Assembly (NCBI RefSeq): GCF_010499245.1
Contig: NZ_JAAGOW010000001.1
Coordinates: 2,604,001-2,668,000, forward strand
DNA length: 64,000 bases
Source: Variovorax sp. WS11
GTDB taxonomy: Bacteria > Pseudomonadota > Gammaproteobacteria > Burkholderiales > Burkholderiaceae_C
Reading direction: 5' to 3'
The first letter of the stretch is position 1; every line of letters starts with the position of its first letter. The notes beneath the pieces were generated by a model. The model had not been told where the DNA came from, made no database searches, and saw only the letters and a list, made by a program, of their open reading frames with translations. The position numbers were made by a program, and so were the translations under genes. Shown here in pieces: positions 53,594 through 62,696 of the stretch.

Positions 53594-54565
53594 TCAGCCC
53601 GCGAGCAGGGCGCCCAGGCGCTCCACGTCGACATTGCCGCCGCTGATCAGCACGCCCACGCGCAGGCCGCGCAGCTGTGCGTTCATCTCGCGCGCGGCCG
53701 CGAAGCCCAGGCAGCCGGTGGGCTCGACAACCAGCTTCATGCGCGTGGCGAAGAAGCGCATGGCCTCGACCAACTGTGCATCGCTCGCCGTCAGCACGTC
53801 GTCGACATCGCGGCGGATGATGGGGAAGGTGTGCTGCCCCAGATGCTGCGTCTGCGCGCCGTCGGCGATGGTCTTGGGCGTGTCGATGTGCACGATGCTC
53901 CCGCTGCGGAAGGACTGCTGCCCGTCGTTGCCCGCCTCGGGCTCCACGCCGTAGAGCTTGCACTGCGGCGCGAGCGCGCGCGTGGACAGCGCCGTGCCGG
54001 ACAGCAGCCCGCCGCCGCCCAGCGGCACGAACAGGGCATCGAGCGGGCCGGTTTCCTCGAACAGCTCCTTCGCCGCCGTGCCCTGGCCGGCCATCACGTC
54101 CGGATCGTCGTAGGGCGGGATGAGCGTCATGCCGTGCTTCTGCGCCAGCTCGCGCCCGATCTGCTCGCGGTCGTCCTTGTAGCGGTCGTAGATCACCACC
54201 TGGCCGCCATAGCCCTTGGTGGCCGCCACCTTCGCGGCCGGCGCGTCGTGCGGCATCACGATGGTGGCGGGCATGCCCAGGATGCGGGCCGCCAGCGCGA
54301 TGGCCTGCGCATGGTTGCCGGAGGAGAAGGCCACCACGCCGCCGCGCCTTTGCTGCTCGTCGAACTTCGACAGCGCGTTGAAGGCACCGCGGAACTTGAA
54401 GGCGCCCATGCGCTGCAGGTTCTCACACTTGAAGAAGAGCTGCGCGCCCAGTTCCTCGTCGGCCGTGCGCGAACGTAGCACGGGGGTGCGATGGGCATGG
54501 CCTTCGATGCGGCGGGCGGCCGCAGCGACATCGTCGAAAGTGGGGAGCTTCAGGGTGTCTGGCAT
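53594..54565 (-). CDS. Serine/threonine dehydratase-like PLP enzyme
   Basis: The 323-residue fold-type II PLP enzyme has K57 in MGAFKFRGAFNAL, SSGNHAQAIALAA and the phosphate loop GGGGLLSG. It lacks the C-terminal regulatory domain of biosynthetic threonine deaminase, so it resembles catabolic or racemase members (serine racemase, threo-3-hydroxyaspartate ammonia-lyase). It converges with the dimethylformamidase-like gene, three bases between stops. Substrate undecided. Confidence 0.9.
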   Translation of the reverse strand: MPDTLKLPTFDDVAAAARRIEGHAHRTPVLRSRTADEELGAQLFFKCENLQRMGAFKFRGAFNALSKFDEQQRRGGVVAFSSGNHAQAIALAARILGMPATIVMPHDAPAAKVAATKGYGGQVVIYDRYKDDREQIGRELAQKHGMTLIPPYDDPDVMAGQGTAAKELFEETGPLDALFVPLGGGGLLSGTALSTRALAPQCKLYGVEPEAGNDGQQSFRSGSIVHIDTPKTIADGAQTQHLGQHTFPIIRRDVDDVLTASDAQLVEAMRFFATRMKLVVEPTGCLGFAAAREMNAQLRGLRVGVLISGGNVDVERLGALLAG

Positions 54566-54621
54566 GGGGTACTCCTGTATTGGACTGATTATCCATAACT
54601 GGACAAATCGTCGAAGCCTCG

Positions 54622-54942
54622 TCAAAGCCCTTCGAACCAGCGGTCGGCCCACTGGTTCAGCGGCTTCAGTCGCTTGACCAGCTCCGTGCCCGATTCGGTG
54701 AGCGCATAGCCCGCCTCGGCCAGCTCGACGATCAACAGCGCGCGCAGCTCCTTGAGCCGGTCGTTGAGCACCGAGGGCGACATCTCGCCCGCATTCGCCT
54801 GCAGCGCGCGAAAGCTCTGCGGCGAGCCGTCGCGCAGCTCCCACAGGATGCGCAGCGTGCCCTTGCGCCCCAGCTGTTCGAGCAGCGCCATGATGGGCCG
54901 GCGGGCGGTGAGATGGGCGGCGTCGGGAGCAGGAGCGGGCAT
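54622..54942 (-). CDS. HxlR-family transcriptional regulator
   Basis: The 106-residue regulator has the HxlR winged-helix pattern MALLEQLGRKGTLRILWELRDGSPQSFRAL and MSPSVLNDRLKELRALLIVE. It lacks the usual N-terminal Cys of redox-sensing members. The ATG at 54942 (MPAPAPDAA) is preferred over one at 55002, because the latter would place a perfect operator inside the coding region. It is divergent from the AhpD-like gene. Confidence 0.88.
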   Translation of the reverse strand: MPAPAPDAAHLTARRPIMALLEQLGRKGTLRILWELRDGSPQSFRALQANAGEMSPSVLNDRLKELRALLIVELAEAGYALTESGTELVKRLKPLNQWADRWFEGL

Positions 54943-54971
54943 GGCGGCGAGACGATGTCGTGGGCGTTCTT

Positions 54972-55025
54972 GCGCTACGAAATCCGTAGCGGTAGACTGC
55001 ATTCGGGCGCTACGAAATCCGTAGC
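54972..55025. promoter_or_regulatory. Twin identical 19-bp operators (HxlR regulator)
   Basis: GCGCTACGAAATCCGTAGC occurs exactly at 54972-54990 and 55007-55025, 35 bases apart (start to start). Each contains the dyad CTACG/CGTAG. They lie between divergent HxlR and carboxymuconolactone-decarboxylase-family genes, so probably mediate autoregulation and target control. Confidence 0.88.
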
Positions 55026-55057
55026 AATCGAAACCATTCTAGCCAGAGGAGTCGCCC

Positions 55058-55621
55058 GTGACCACCCAGCCCGCACCACGCATTGCGCCACTCGCGCCAC
55101 CCTATCCGGAGGAGCTCGATGCGCTGCTGAAGAAGATGACGCCACCCGATGCGCCCGAGATCCTCGCGCTGTTCCGCGTGCTGGCCGTCAATCCTGCGCT
55201 GGCCGAGCGCTCCATGCCATGGGGCGGCTACCTGCTGGGCCGCAAGGCCACGCTGCCGCTGCGCGACCGGGAGATCGTCATCCTGCGCGTGTGCGCACGC
55301 TGCGGGGCGGAGTACGAGTGGGGCGTTCACTGGGCCGCGTTCGCGCAGGCCGCGGGGTTGGGCGAGCGCGAACGCGAGCCCATCGTCTCGGCCGATGCCG
55401 CTCTCGACGGCCTTGCGCCGCGCGATCGCTTGCTGATCGAGCTGGCGGACGCGCTGCACGACAAGGCCGACGTCGACGATGCGCTCTGGCAGGCGCTGTC
55501 GGCCCAGTGGAGCGAGCCGCAGCGCATCGAGCTGCTGATGCTGGCTGGCTGGTACCACGCGATCAGCTATGTGTGCAAGGTGGCGCGCGTGCCCCTGGAA
55601 CCGTGGGCGGCGCGCTGGTGA
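55058..55621 (+). CDS. Carboxymuconolactone decarboxylase / AhpD-like protein
   Basis: The 187-residue protein has the AhpD-type redox site CARCGAEYEWGVH, with C79, C82 and H91, in a CMD domain (LPLRDREIVILRV). AhpD-like proteins support peroxide reduction; others decarboxylate. GTG at 55058 is preceded by AGAGGAG. It lies after the twin operators and is probably the HxlR target. Possible thiol-oxidative stress role is inference. Confidence 0.9.
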   Translation: MTTQPAPRIAPLAPPYPEELDALLKKMTPPDAPEILALFRVLAVNPALAERSMPWGGYLLGRKATLPLRDREIVILRVCARCGAEYEWGVHWAAFAQAAGLGEREREPIVSADAALDGLAPRDRLLIELADALHDKADVDDALWQALSAQWSEPQRIELLMLAGWYHAISYVCKVARVPLEPWAARW

Positions 55622-55733
55622 CATCGCGGCCGCTTCGGGGATGACGCTGGCGCAAGCACGACCTGCGCGGCACCCGTCGCATTTTTTCCACCGATGCCCT
55701 GTTCGCCGGCCATTGGCCTGCCGATATGCAGGC

Positions 55734-56480
55734 ATGAGCATGTGGAAGCCAGCGCCCGAGGGCGCGCCGAACTACCGAATCCTGCAGCGCGAAGGCTGCA
55801 CGATCGTGTACGGCCACATGCCGCTGGGCACTTGGCTGCGCCTGCTGCGCGGGGCGAGCGATCTGCATGTGCTGCATGCCGACGTGGCGCGCATGCTGGG
55901 CGCCACGGCCGTCATCGGCCCGCCCGAGGGCTTGGCGCGCGTCCGCGAGCAGGAGACCGCCGCGGCCACCGGCCGGGTGCGCGCGCAACTGGGCCGCGCG
56001 GCGCGCCGGCTGGACGCGCAGGCAGTGCGCTGGCTGGCCGCCGGCGAGCAGGGCCTGTCGAGCCTGGCGCTCTTCACGCTGCTGACCGGCGTGCGCCCGC
56101 CTCACTACGGCGGCGCCGCGCTGGACCTGCCGCGCGATGCCCAGGAGTTCCGGCGCTGCCGCCTGCTGGTGGAGCAGGTCTCTGTGCTGCAACGCGCGCT
56201 GCATCAGCTCGCACGCCGCGTGGCCGACCCCGAACTGGTGTCCTGGGCGGCCCTGGCCGAGACCTGGAACGATCTCTGCGCCCAGATGGACCATGAATGG
56301 CCGGCCTGGCGCACGCAGGCGGGCCGGGCGCCCGGCGTGAACGCGATGCTGGCCTGCTTCCACGAAGTGGAGACCGACCGCGCCGTGCTCCAGGCCAGTC
56401 GCACGACCGCGTCGCTGCCGTTGCCTTACGGCGTGCTGGATCGGACCGCGGGGCGGGGCAACGCGCGCTGGCTGATGTAG
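55734..56480 (+). CDS. Hypothetical protein
   Basis: The 248-residue protein reads MSMWKPAPEGAPNYRILQREGCTIVYGHMP. It has Arg/Ala-rich helices (VRAQLGRAARRLDAQAVRWLAAGEQG) and a segment LTGVRPPHYGGAALDLPRDAQEFRRCRLLVEQV. There is no signal peptide or membrane helix. I recognise no family. It stands alone between the AhpD-like gene (112 bases before) and the convergent aminotransferase gene. Confidence 0.65.
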   Translation: MSMWKPAPEGAPNYRILQREGCTIVYGHMPLGTWLRLLRGASDLHVLHADVARMLGATAVIGPPEGLARVREQETAAATGRVRAQLGRAARRLDAQAVRWLAAGEQGLSSLALFTLLTGVRPPHYGGAALDLPRDAQEFRRCRLLVEQVSVLQRALHQLARRVADPELVSWAALAETWNDLCAQMDHEWPAWRTQAGRAPGVNAMLACFHEVETDRAVLQASRTTASLPLPYGVLDRTAGRGNARWLM

Positions 56481-56520
56481 GAATGCGAGTAGCGGCGCCT
56501 GCTCGGTCGGCTGCCCGCCT

Positions 56521-57759
56521 TCAGGCCGCCTTCTTCAGCGCCGCCGGCGCCGCGTGGCTCGCGAAATACGCCATCGCCGCCTGCACGCCGCCGCCCGCGA
56601 ACTTCACGCCCGCGAGCTTCAGCCCCATCTCCACGCCGGCCACCATGGCCACCAGCGTGAGGTCGTTGCTGTCGCCCAGGTGGCCCATGCGGAACATGCG
56701 GCCCTTGAGCTTGCCCAGGCCGGTGCCCAGCGAGAGGTCGAAGCGCTCGTGGATCAGGCGCCGCAGCGCGTCGGCATCCACCCCCTCGGGCGTGATCACG
56801 CCCGTCAGCACCGGCGAATGCACCGCCGGGTCGGCGCATTGCGTCGGCAAGCCCCAGGCCTGCACGGCAGCGCGCACCCCCGCGGCCCAGCGCTGGTGGC
56901 GCGCGAACACCTGCGGCAGGCCCTCGCCCAGCAGCATGTCCAGCGATTCGGCCAGGCCGTACAAGAGGTTGGTGTTGGGCGTGTAGGGCCAGTAGCCGCT
57001 CTGGTTCATCTCCACGATCTCGTCCCAGGCCCAGAAGGCCTTGGGCAGCTTCGCCGACTTGCTGCGTTCCAGCGCCCTGGGCGACAGCGCGTTGAAGCTG
57101 ATCCCCGGCGGCAGCATCAGCCCCTTCTGCGAGCCGCTGATCGTCACGTCCACGCCCCACTCGTCATGGCGGTAGTCGGCGCTGGCCAGGCCCGAGATGC
57201 TGTCCACCATCAACAGGGCCGGATGCCCGGCCGCATCGATCGCGCGGCGCACCGCGGCGATGTCGGAGGTCACGCCGGTGGAGGTCTCGTTGTGCACCAC
57301 GCACACCGCACGGATCTTCTTCTGCGTGTCCTGGCGCAGCCGCGCCTCGACGAGGTCGGCCTGCACCCCGTGGCGCCAGCTGCGCGGCAGCCCCGTGTCG
57401 TCGACGCCCGGCAGGGCCAGGAACTCGGGCTCGAGTCCGAGGCGCAGTGCCATCTTCTGCCATAGCGTGGCGAAGTGGCCCGTTTCGTACATCAGCACCG
57501 CATCGCCCGGGCTCATCACGTTGGCGAGCGCCGCCTCCCACGCGCCGGTGCCCGAGGCCGGATAGATCACCACCGGGTGCCGGGTCTGGAACACCTGCCG
57601 GATGCCCGCCAGCACCTTCAGCCCCAGCGCGCCGAACTCGGGCCCGCGGTGGTCGATGGTGGGCAGGCTGATGGCGCGCAGGATGCGGTCCGGCACCGGG
57701 CTGGGGCCCGGAATCTGCAGGAAATGGCGGCCGCTGGGATGGTTGTCGAGAGCGATCAT
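56521..57759 (-). CDS. Alanine/serine-glyoxylate aminotransferase family protein
   Basis: The 412-residue fold-type I PLP enzyme has IPGPSPVPDRILRA, YPASGTGAWEAAL (PLP phosphate), MVDSISGLAS with the Asp, and the Schiff base in SGSQKGLMLPPG (K212). The family includes serine-glyoxylate, 2-aminoethylphosphonate and alanine-glyoxylate enzymes. It is the last gene of the TRAP-amidase-hydratase run and would transaminate a keto acid or glyoxylate produced upstream. Start at ATG 57759 with GGAGACC upstream. Confidence 0.92.
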   Translation of the reverse strand: MIALDNHPSGRHFLQIPGPSPVPDRILRAISLPTIDHRGPEFGALGLKVLAGIRQVFQTRHPVVIYPASGTGAWEAALANVMSPGDAVLMYETGHFATLWQKMALRLGLEPEFLALPGVDDTGLPRSWRHGVQADLVEARLRQDTQKKIRAVCVVHNETSTGVTSDIAAVRRAIDAAGHPALLMVDSISGLASADYRHDEWGVDVTISGSQKGLMLPPGISFNALSPRALERSKSAKLPKAFWAWDEIVEMNQSGYWPYTPNTNLLYGLAESLDMLLGEGLPQVFARHQRWAAGVRAAVQAWGLPTQCADPAVHSPVLTGVITPEGVDADALRRLIHERFDLSLGTGLGKLKGRMFRMGHLGDSNDLTLVAMVAGVEMGLKLAGVKFAGGGVQAAMAYFASHAAPAALKKAA

Positions 57760-57791
57760 GGGTCTCCTTCTTTCGCTGTTGCGCATAGGGT

Positions 57792-58562
57792 CTACAACTG
57801 CACGGACGCCTGTCCGATGCCCGGGAACTCGGCCGTGACGAGGTCGCCCTCGGCCGCGTGAAGAATGCCCACCCAGGTGCCGGTGGTCACGACGGTGCCG
57901 GCCGAGAGAATGCTGTCGTCGCGCGTTGCATGGCGCAGCCACGCCGGCAGCAGGAAGGCGGGGTCGCCGAGCGAATGGGTGCCGCGCCGCTCCACCGGCG
58001 CCTGCGCGCCGATCCGCACGCGGCAGGTCTGGGCGCGCCAGTCGCGCGCCTCGAACGGCATCCAGTCGCCGAGCACCAGCGCGCCGTGCGACTGCAGGTC
58101 GGCCAGCTTGCACAGCGCGGGCGCTTCCAGCGCTTCGCGCCAGCGCGAGTCGACCAGCTCGATCGAGACGGCCATCGCATCGACCAACGTGCGCGCGCTG
58201 TCCGCGTCCAGCGTGGCGGCGAGCGCGGCATCGACATCGCGCGCCAGCCGCAAGGCCACCTCGGCTTCGATGCCGCGCAGGTGGAAGGGCCAGGCGCCGC
58301 TTCGGGCCGGGCTGGCCCAGACGCCGGCCGGCGGCAGCGGCGCATGCGTCAGCACCGCATCGCGCGACGGGCCACCCGATTTCCAGTGGCGCGGCGATGC
58401 GCCATCGAACCAACCGAGTTCGCCCGCCACGCGCTGCTGCACCGCGTAGGCGTCGGCCGCGTTCGCGAGCGCCGCGGCCAGCGATGCCGCGTCGGCCGGC
58501 AGGTGATCGCGGCGTGCGCGCACCAGCGCGGCAGCCACTGCATCGATGTTCGAGAATTTCAT
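57792..58562 (-). CDS. 2-keto-4-pentenoate hydratase-like protein (copy B)
   Basis: The 256-residue protein belongs to the FAH/hydratase group: HWKSGGPSRDAVLTHAPLPP, FHLRGIEAEVALRLARD (metal Glu region) and SAGTVVTTGTWVG. It hydrates 2-hydroxy-alkadienoates to 4-hydroxy-2-keto acids, or decarboxylates similar compounds. ATG at 58562 is chosen since AAAGGA is 6 bases upstream; an ATG at 58568 would leave no spacing. It is paralogous to the gene just upstream. Confidence 0.88.
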   Translation of the reverse strand: MKFSNIDAVAAALVRARRDHLPADAASLAAALANAADAYAVQQRVAGELGWFDGASPRHWKSGGPSRDAVLTHAPLPPAGVWASPARSGAWPFHLRGIEAEVALRLARDVDAALAATLDADSARTLVDAMAVSIELVDSRWREALEAPALCKLADLQSHGALVLGDWMPFEARDWRAQTCRVRIGAQAPVERRGTHSLGDPAFLLPAWLRHATRDDSILSAGTVVTTGTWVGILHAAEGDLVTAEFPGIGQASVQL

Positions 58563-58594
58563 TTCCATTCCTTTTGGGTTCGGTGGCAGCAAGG

Positions 58595-59356
58595 CTAGAA
58601 CGACACGCTCAAGGCCGCGAGCCCGCCGATCTCGACCTGCACTTTCGTGCCCTGGGAGGCGAACAGCAAGCCGGTGCACGAGCCGCTGGTGATGACCTGG
58701 CCCGCCTTGAGCCCGGCGCCCCGCGCCGCGCAATGATTGGCCAGCCATTCGAGCAGCGCGCCCGCATCCGGGCTCGGATGCCCGCCCACGGTGTGGGCCA
58801 CGATCTGCGGGCCGAAGCGCAGCACGGTCTCGACGTTCGCGAGGTCGAACCACGCCGGCTCGAAGGGCTGGCGTTGGCCCAGCACCAGCGCACCGTGGCT
58901 CAGGAGATCGGCCAGCTGCGCCTGGGGGCCGGCGCCGAGCCAGTCGGCCAGGCGAGTCTCCACCACCTCGATCACCGGCAGCACGGCGTGTACGGCAAAG
59001 GCCACGTCGTCCCGGGTGTAGGGCGCCGCGCGCGGCGGCAGGTCGACGCCGAGCTGGAAGCCCACCTCGACCTCGATGCCGCGCAGCCGCCAGGCCGGCC
59101 CGGTCAGGAAGGCGCCGTCGGGGAGCAGCCCTTCGGCCGGCAGCGGCGCGCAGGTCGGCGTCTGGCCGGCGCGCGCGCCGACCTTCCACCCGCCGACGGT
59201 GCCGATGGCAGCCAGGGTCGCGTCCTGGATGGCGTAGGCCTCGAGGCAATCCGCGGGCTGCACCAGCGCCGAGGGCACGCGCCGCCCGTCACGCCGCGCC
59301 ACGAACAGCGCGCGCGCGGCGGTGGCCGGCGTGACGGTGGCCGCTGCCTGCGTCAC
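58595..59356 (-). CDS. 2-keto-4-pentenoate hydratase-like protein (copy A)
   Basis: The 253-residue protein shares the family pattern: GGWKVGARAG, WRLRGIEVEVGFQLGVDLP, SHGALVLGQRQPFEPAWFD and ITSGSCTGLLFASQG. GTG at 59356 overlaps the amidase stop (GTGA) and is chosen; a GTG at 59377 also reads in frame. Two diverged copies in one operon may form a hydratase-decarboxylase couple, as in meta-cleavage pathways, or act on two chain forms. Confidence 0.86.
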   Translation of the reverse strand: MTQAAATVTPATAARALFVARRDGRRVPSALVQPADCLEAYAIQDATLAAIGTVGGWKVGARAGQTPTCAPLPAEGLLPDGAFLTGPAWRLRGIEVEVGFQLGVDLPPRAAPYTRDDVAFAVHAVLPVIEVVETRLADWLGAGPQAQLADLLSHGALVLGQRQPFEPAWFDLANVETVLRFGPQIVAHTVGGHPSPDAGALLEWLANHCAARGAGLKAGQVITSGSCTGLLFASQGTKVQVEIGGLAALSVSF

Positions 59357-60738
59357 AGCTCGGGGAAGCGCTGCCACGGATGAGCTCGCTCAAAGGCGCG
59401 CGCCAGGGCGAGCAGTGCGTCGTCCTCGCCTTCGCGCCCGACCAGCTGCAGGCCGACCGGCAGCCCCTGCGCGAAGCCGCAGGGCAGCGCTATCGCCGGC
59501 AGGCCGACCGCGTTGACGAAGCCGGCGAAGACAGCGTGCCCGCGCGGACCGACCTCGCGGCCATCGATGCGTGGAGGATGCGTTTCACCAGCCGGCCACG
59601 GCAGCGCCGCGGCTGCCGGCGTCAACAGGAAGTCGTACCGCTCGAACAGGCTCGCCAGCTCGATGCGCAGGCGTTCGATCTCGAACAGGAGGTCGAACAG
59701 CGCGAGTGCCGATGCGTCGCGGCCGGCGGCTGCGTTGGCTTGCATGGTGCTGCCGAACGAGGCCGGATCGAAGGGACGCATCGACGACAGCGCCTGCGGA
59801 TGCGCGACTAGCCACGCCAGCCCGACTTGCGACAGCAGCGGCCAGCGCTGATTGACCGCCTCCGCCATCTCGAAGCGATCGGCCGTCGTGACGTCATGGC
59901 CCAGCGCGGCGAGCTGACGCGCTGCGGCGTCGGTGAGTTTCGCGATCGACGGATCGACCGGGTGATCGCCGAAGCGCGGGATATGGAGAATGCGCGCGGG
60001 CGCCGCCGGCCCCTGCTGCACCGCACCGCGCCCGATCACCTGCATCACCGCGGCCACGTCGTCCACGCAGCGCGCCAGCGGGCCCGCGACCTCGAAGTCG
60101 AGAAAAATCGGCGGCAGTCCGCCCCTGCGCGGCACGCGGCCGCGAGAAGGCTTCAGTCCGACCAGGTTGGTGTGCGAGGCGGGCCGCCGGATCGAGCCGC
60201 CGCCGTCGGTGCCGAGCGCGATCGGGCATCCGCCCGCAGCCACCAGCGCGACCGCGCCGCCCGAGGAGCCGCCGGGCGTCAGCGCCGGATTCCACGGGTT
60301 GCCCGTCTCGCCGAACACCGGGTTGCCGGTGTAGCCCTGCATGGTGAACTCGGGCACGTTGGTCTTGCCGAAGATCACCGCGCCCGCTTCGCGCAGTTTC
60401 GTCACCGGCAACTCGTCGCGTTCGGCCACGAGGCCGGCCAGCGCCTGGCTGCCCCAGTGGGTGGGCAGGCCGCGCACGTGCAGGTTGTCCTTGATCGTCA
60501 CGGGCACGCCGTCGAGCGCACCGAGCGCGCGGCCGGCGCGCCAGCGCGCGCTGCTCTGCTCGGCGGCATGGGTCGCGCCCTCGGCATCCAGCGCAACCAG
60601 CGCGTTGAGCCGCGGGTTGACCTCGGCGCTGCGCGCCAGGCAGGCCGCGAGCGCCAGGGTCGGCGTGAACGCGCCTTCCCGGAAGCCTGCCGCGAGCTGC
60701 GTCGCCGTGAGCTGCCAGAGCGCAGGGGTGATGCTCAT
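59353..60738 (-). CDS. Amidase (amidase signature family)
   Basis: The 461-residue enzyme has the Ser-cisSer-Lys triad: K83 in VPVTIKDNL, S158 in TPGGSSGGAV and S182 in DGGGSIRRPA. The family hydrolyses amides including short-chain and aromatic ones. It lies between the TRAP permease (8 bases upstream) and the hydratase genes, so it probably releases a keto acid or carboxylate from an imported amide. Substrate unknown. Confidence 0.93.
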   Translation of the reverse strand: MSITPALWQLTATQLAAGFREGAFTPTLALAACLARSAEVNPRLNALVALDAEGATHAAEQSSARWRAGRALGALDGVPVTIKDNLHVRGLPTHWGSQALAGLVAERDELPVTKLREAGAVIFGKTNVPEFTMQGYTGNPVFGETGNPWNPALTPGGSSGGAVALVAAGGCPIALGTDGGGSIRRPASHTNLVGLKPSRGRVPRRGGLPPIFLDFEVAGPLARCVDDVAAVMQVIGRGAVQQGPAAPARILHIPRFGDHPVDPSIAKLTDAAARQLAALGHDVTTADRFEMAEAVNQRWPLLSQVGLAWLVAHPQALSSMRPFDPASFGSTMQANAAAGRDASALALFDLLFEIERLRIELASLFERYDFLLTPAAAALPWPAGETHPPRIDGREVGPRGHAVFAGFVNAVGLPAIALPCGFAQGLPVGLQLVGREGEDDALLALARAFERAHPWQRFPEL

Positions 60739-60745
60739 CGCGCCC

Positions 60746-62038
60746 TCACATGTGGGCCGGCAGCCAGGTCACCAGTTGCGGCACGGCCATCAGCAGCAGG
60801 GTGAAGAGGATCATGATCAGCGCGTAGGGCAGTGCGCCCCAGATCGCGTCCTGGATGCCGCCCTTGTCCGGCCGGATGCCGTGCACCACGAACAGGTTCA
60901 TGCCCACCGGCGGCGTGATCAGCCCGAGCTCGCACATCAGCACGATGAAGATGCCGAACCAGATCGGGTCGACGCCGAGCGCGACCGCGATCGGGTAGGT
61001 GATCGGGATGGTCGCGACCTGCATCGACAGCACGTCCATGAACATGCCGAGGATCAGGTAGAACACGATCAGCGCGACGATCAACCCGGTGGCCGACAGG
61101 CCGAGGCCCGCCACCCATTTCGTCATCGACTCCGCCACGCCGGTCAGGCTGATCGTCAGGTTGAGGATGAAGGCGGCGGCAATGATCAGCAGGATCATCC
61201 CGCTCACCCGCGCCGTCGAGACGAAGCAGTTGCGCATCAGCTCCCAGTTCAGCTTGCCCGAGTGCCAGACGAAGCCGAGCGCGGCGATCACGCCGAGCGC
61301 CGCGCTCTCGGCCGCGGTCGCGATGCCGAAGTACAGGCTGCCCATCACGATGCCGAACACCACCATTGGCGGCACCAGGTGCACCAGCGAGCGCAGGCGC
61401 TGGTCCAGCGGCACCTTGGGCTCGCGCATCGCCTTGCCGCTGGCCAGGCTGGAGACCGCGATCCACAGCATGAAGAGGCCGGTGAGCAGCAGGCCGGGGA
61501 TGATGCCGGCGATGAACAGCTTGCCGATGGAGTTGTTGGTGAGCGAGCCGTAGACGATCATGTTCACGCTCGGCGGGATCAGGATGCCGAGCGTGCCGCC
61601 GGCGGCCAGGGAACCCAGCGAGGCGCGCATCGGATAGCCGCGCTTGTGCAGCGAGGGCAGCGCGACCGTGCCGACGGTCGCCGCCGTGGCCACCGAGGAG
61701 CCGGAGGTCGCGGCGAACAGCGCGCAGCTCCCGATGTTGGTGTGCAGCAGTCCGCCCGGCAGGCGGCCGAGCCAGGCCGACAGCGCGATGTACATGCGGT
61801 CGGCGATGCCCGAGCGCAGCAGCAGTTCGCCCAGCAGCACGAACAGCGGGATCGAGGTGAGCAGGCTTTCGTTCTGCACGCCCCAGACCACCGGCGCGAT
61901 CGAGTCCATGAACGGAACCCCGTAGGCGGCAATGCCGCCGACGATGCCGATCACCGCCATCGAGACCGCGATCGGCATGCCGATCAGCATCATGGCGAGC
62001 ATCGCGAAGAACGCGAGTCCGATGAGCATCAAGTTCAT
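60746..62038 (-). CDS. TRAP transporter large permease (DctM-like)
   Basis: The 430-residue protein has about 12 transmembrane segments, with GILIPPSVNMIVYGSLTNNSIGKLF and CELGLITPPVGMNLFVV, hallmarks of DctM. It takes up carboxylic acids, using the Na+ gradient with binding protein and small permease. Its ATG overlaps the stop of the small permease (62035-62038). Confidence 0.95.
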   Translation of the reverse strand: MNLMLIGLAFFAMLAMMLIGMPIAVSMAVIGIVGGIAAYGVPFMDSIAPVVWGVQNESLLTSIPLFVLLGELLLRSGIADRMYIALSAWLGRLPGGLLHTNIGSCALFAATSGSSVATAATVGTVALPSLHKRGYPMRASLGSLAAGGTLGILIPPSVNMIVYGSLTNNSIGKLFIAGIIPGLLLTGLFMLWIAVSSLASGKAMREPKVPLDQRLRSLVHLVPPMVVFGIVMGSLYFGIATAAESAALGVIAALGFVWHSGKLNWELMRNCFVSTARVSGMILLIIAAAFILNLTISLTGVAESMTKWVAGLGLSATGLIVALIVFYLILGMFMDVLSMQVATIPITYPIAVALGVDPIWFGIFIVLMCELGLITPPVGMNLFVVHGIRPDKGGIQDAIWGALPYALIMILFTLLLMAVPQLVTWLPAHM

Positions 62039-62685
62039 GGCTTGACCCCTTCGGCTTCCTGGCGCAGCGCAAGGTCGTCGAGCTCTTCCTTCAGTTCCTC
62101 TTTCGCGCTCTTCGGATGGAAGTCGCTGTTCAGCGTGGCGATGTCGCCGGCCAGGAGCAGGCGCGTCGCGCGCAGTGCAAAGCCGCAGGCGATCAGCGCA
62201 AAGATCACGAGGCCCGCATACCACACGCTCTGCGGAATGATCAGCGGCGTCGCCCAGGGCGTCTGCGCCGTGCTGCGGTAGGCCATCGTGTCGCCGATCA
62301 CTTTGAACGCGACCCAGGCGATGAACAGCGCGAACGTGGCCAGCAGGACGATCGAGATCCAGTTCAGCAGCGCTTGCGCGCGTGCAGAGAACCGCTCGTG
62401 GAAGACGTCGACGCGGATGTGGTTGCGCCCCATCAGCGCGAGGCTGAAGGCGAGGGTCGAGCCCACCGCCAGCGCGTAGCCGCCCAGCTCGTCGGCACCC
62501 TGCAGCGAGACGTTGAACAGCTTGCGCGCCGCGGTCTCGGTCGTCACGATGGCGGCCAGGCCGAGAAAGATCGCGCCGAACAGGGTGGCCAGCACGGTCT
62601 CGATGCGTGTCTTGAGGTCGGCGGCCTTGGCGGGCACCGCCGCGCGCGCGGGCGGGGCCAGCGGTTCCTGCCGGGCAGTCGTCAT
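62035..62685 (-). CDS. TRAP transporter small permease (DctQ-like)
   Basis: The 216-residue protein has four transmembrane helices (TVLATLFGAIFLGLAAIVTTE onward) with the DctQ motif GADELGGYALAVGSTLAFSLALMGRNHIRVD. An acidic C-terminal tail (SAKEELKEELDDLALRQEAEG) is longer than usual. It starts 11 bases after the binding protein stop. Confidence 0.93.
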   Translation of the reverse strand: MTTARQEPLAPPARAAVPAKAADLKTRIETVLATLFGAIFLGLAAIVTTETAARKLFNVSLQGADELGGYALAVGSTLAFSLALMGRNHIRVDVFHERFSARAQALLNWISIVLLATFALFIAWVAFKVIGDTMAYRSTAQTPWATPLIIPQSVWYAGLVIFALIACGFALRATRLLLAGDIATLNSDFHPKSAKEELKEELDDLALRQEAEGVKP

Positions 62686-62696
62686 GGCGGCGCCGC

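Noticed and set aside
54943..55002. Upstream start for the HxlR gene at 55002
   Set aside because: It would place one of the two exact 19-bp operators inside the coding sequence; HxlR proteins of normal length start at 54942.
60341..62281. Plus-strand 646-codon frame opposite amidase and TRAP permease
   Set aside because: Antisense to three conserved genes; composition is typical of shadow frames.
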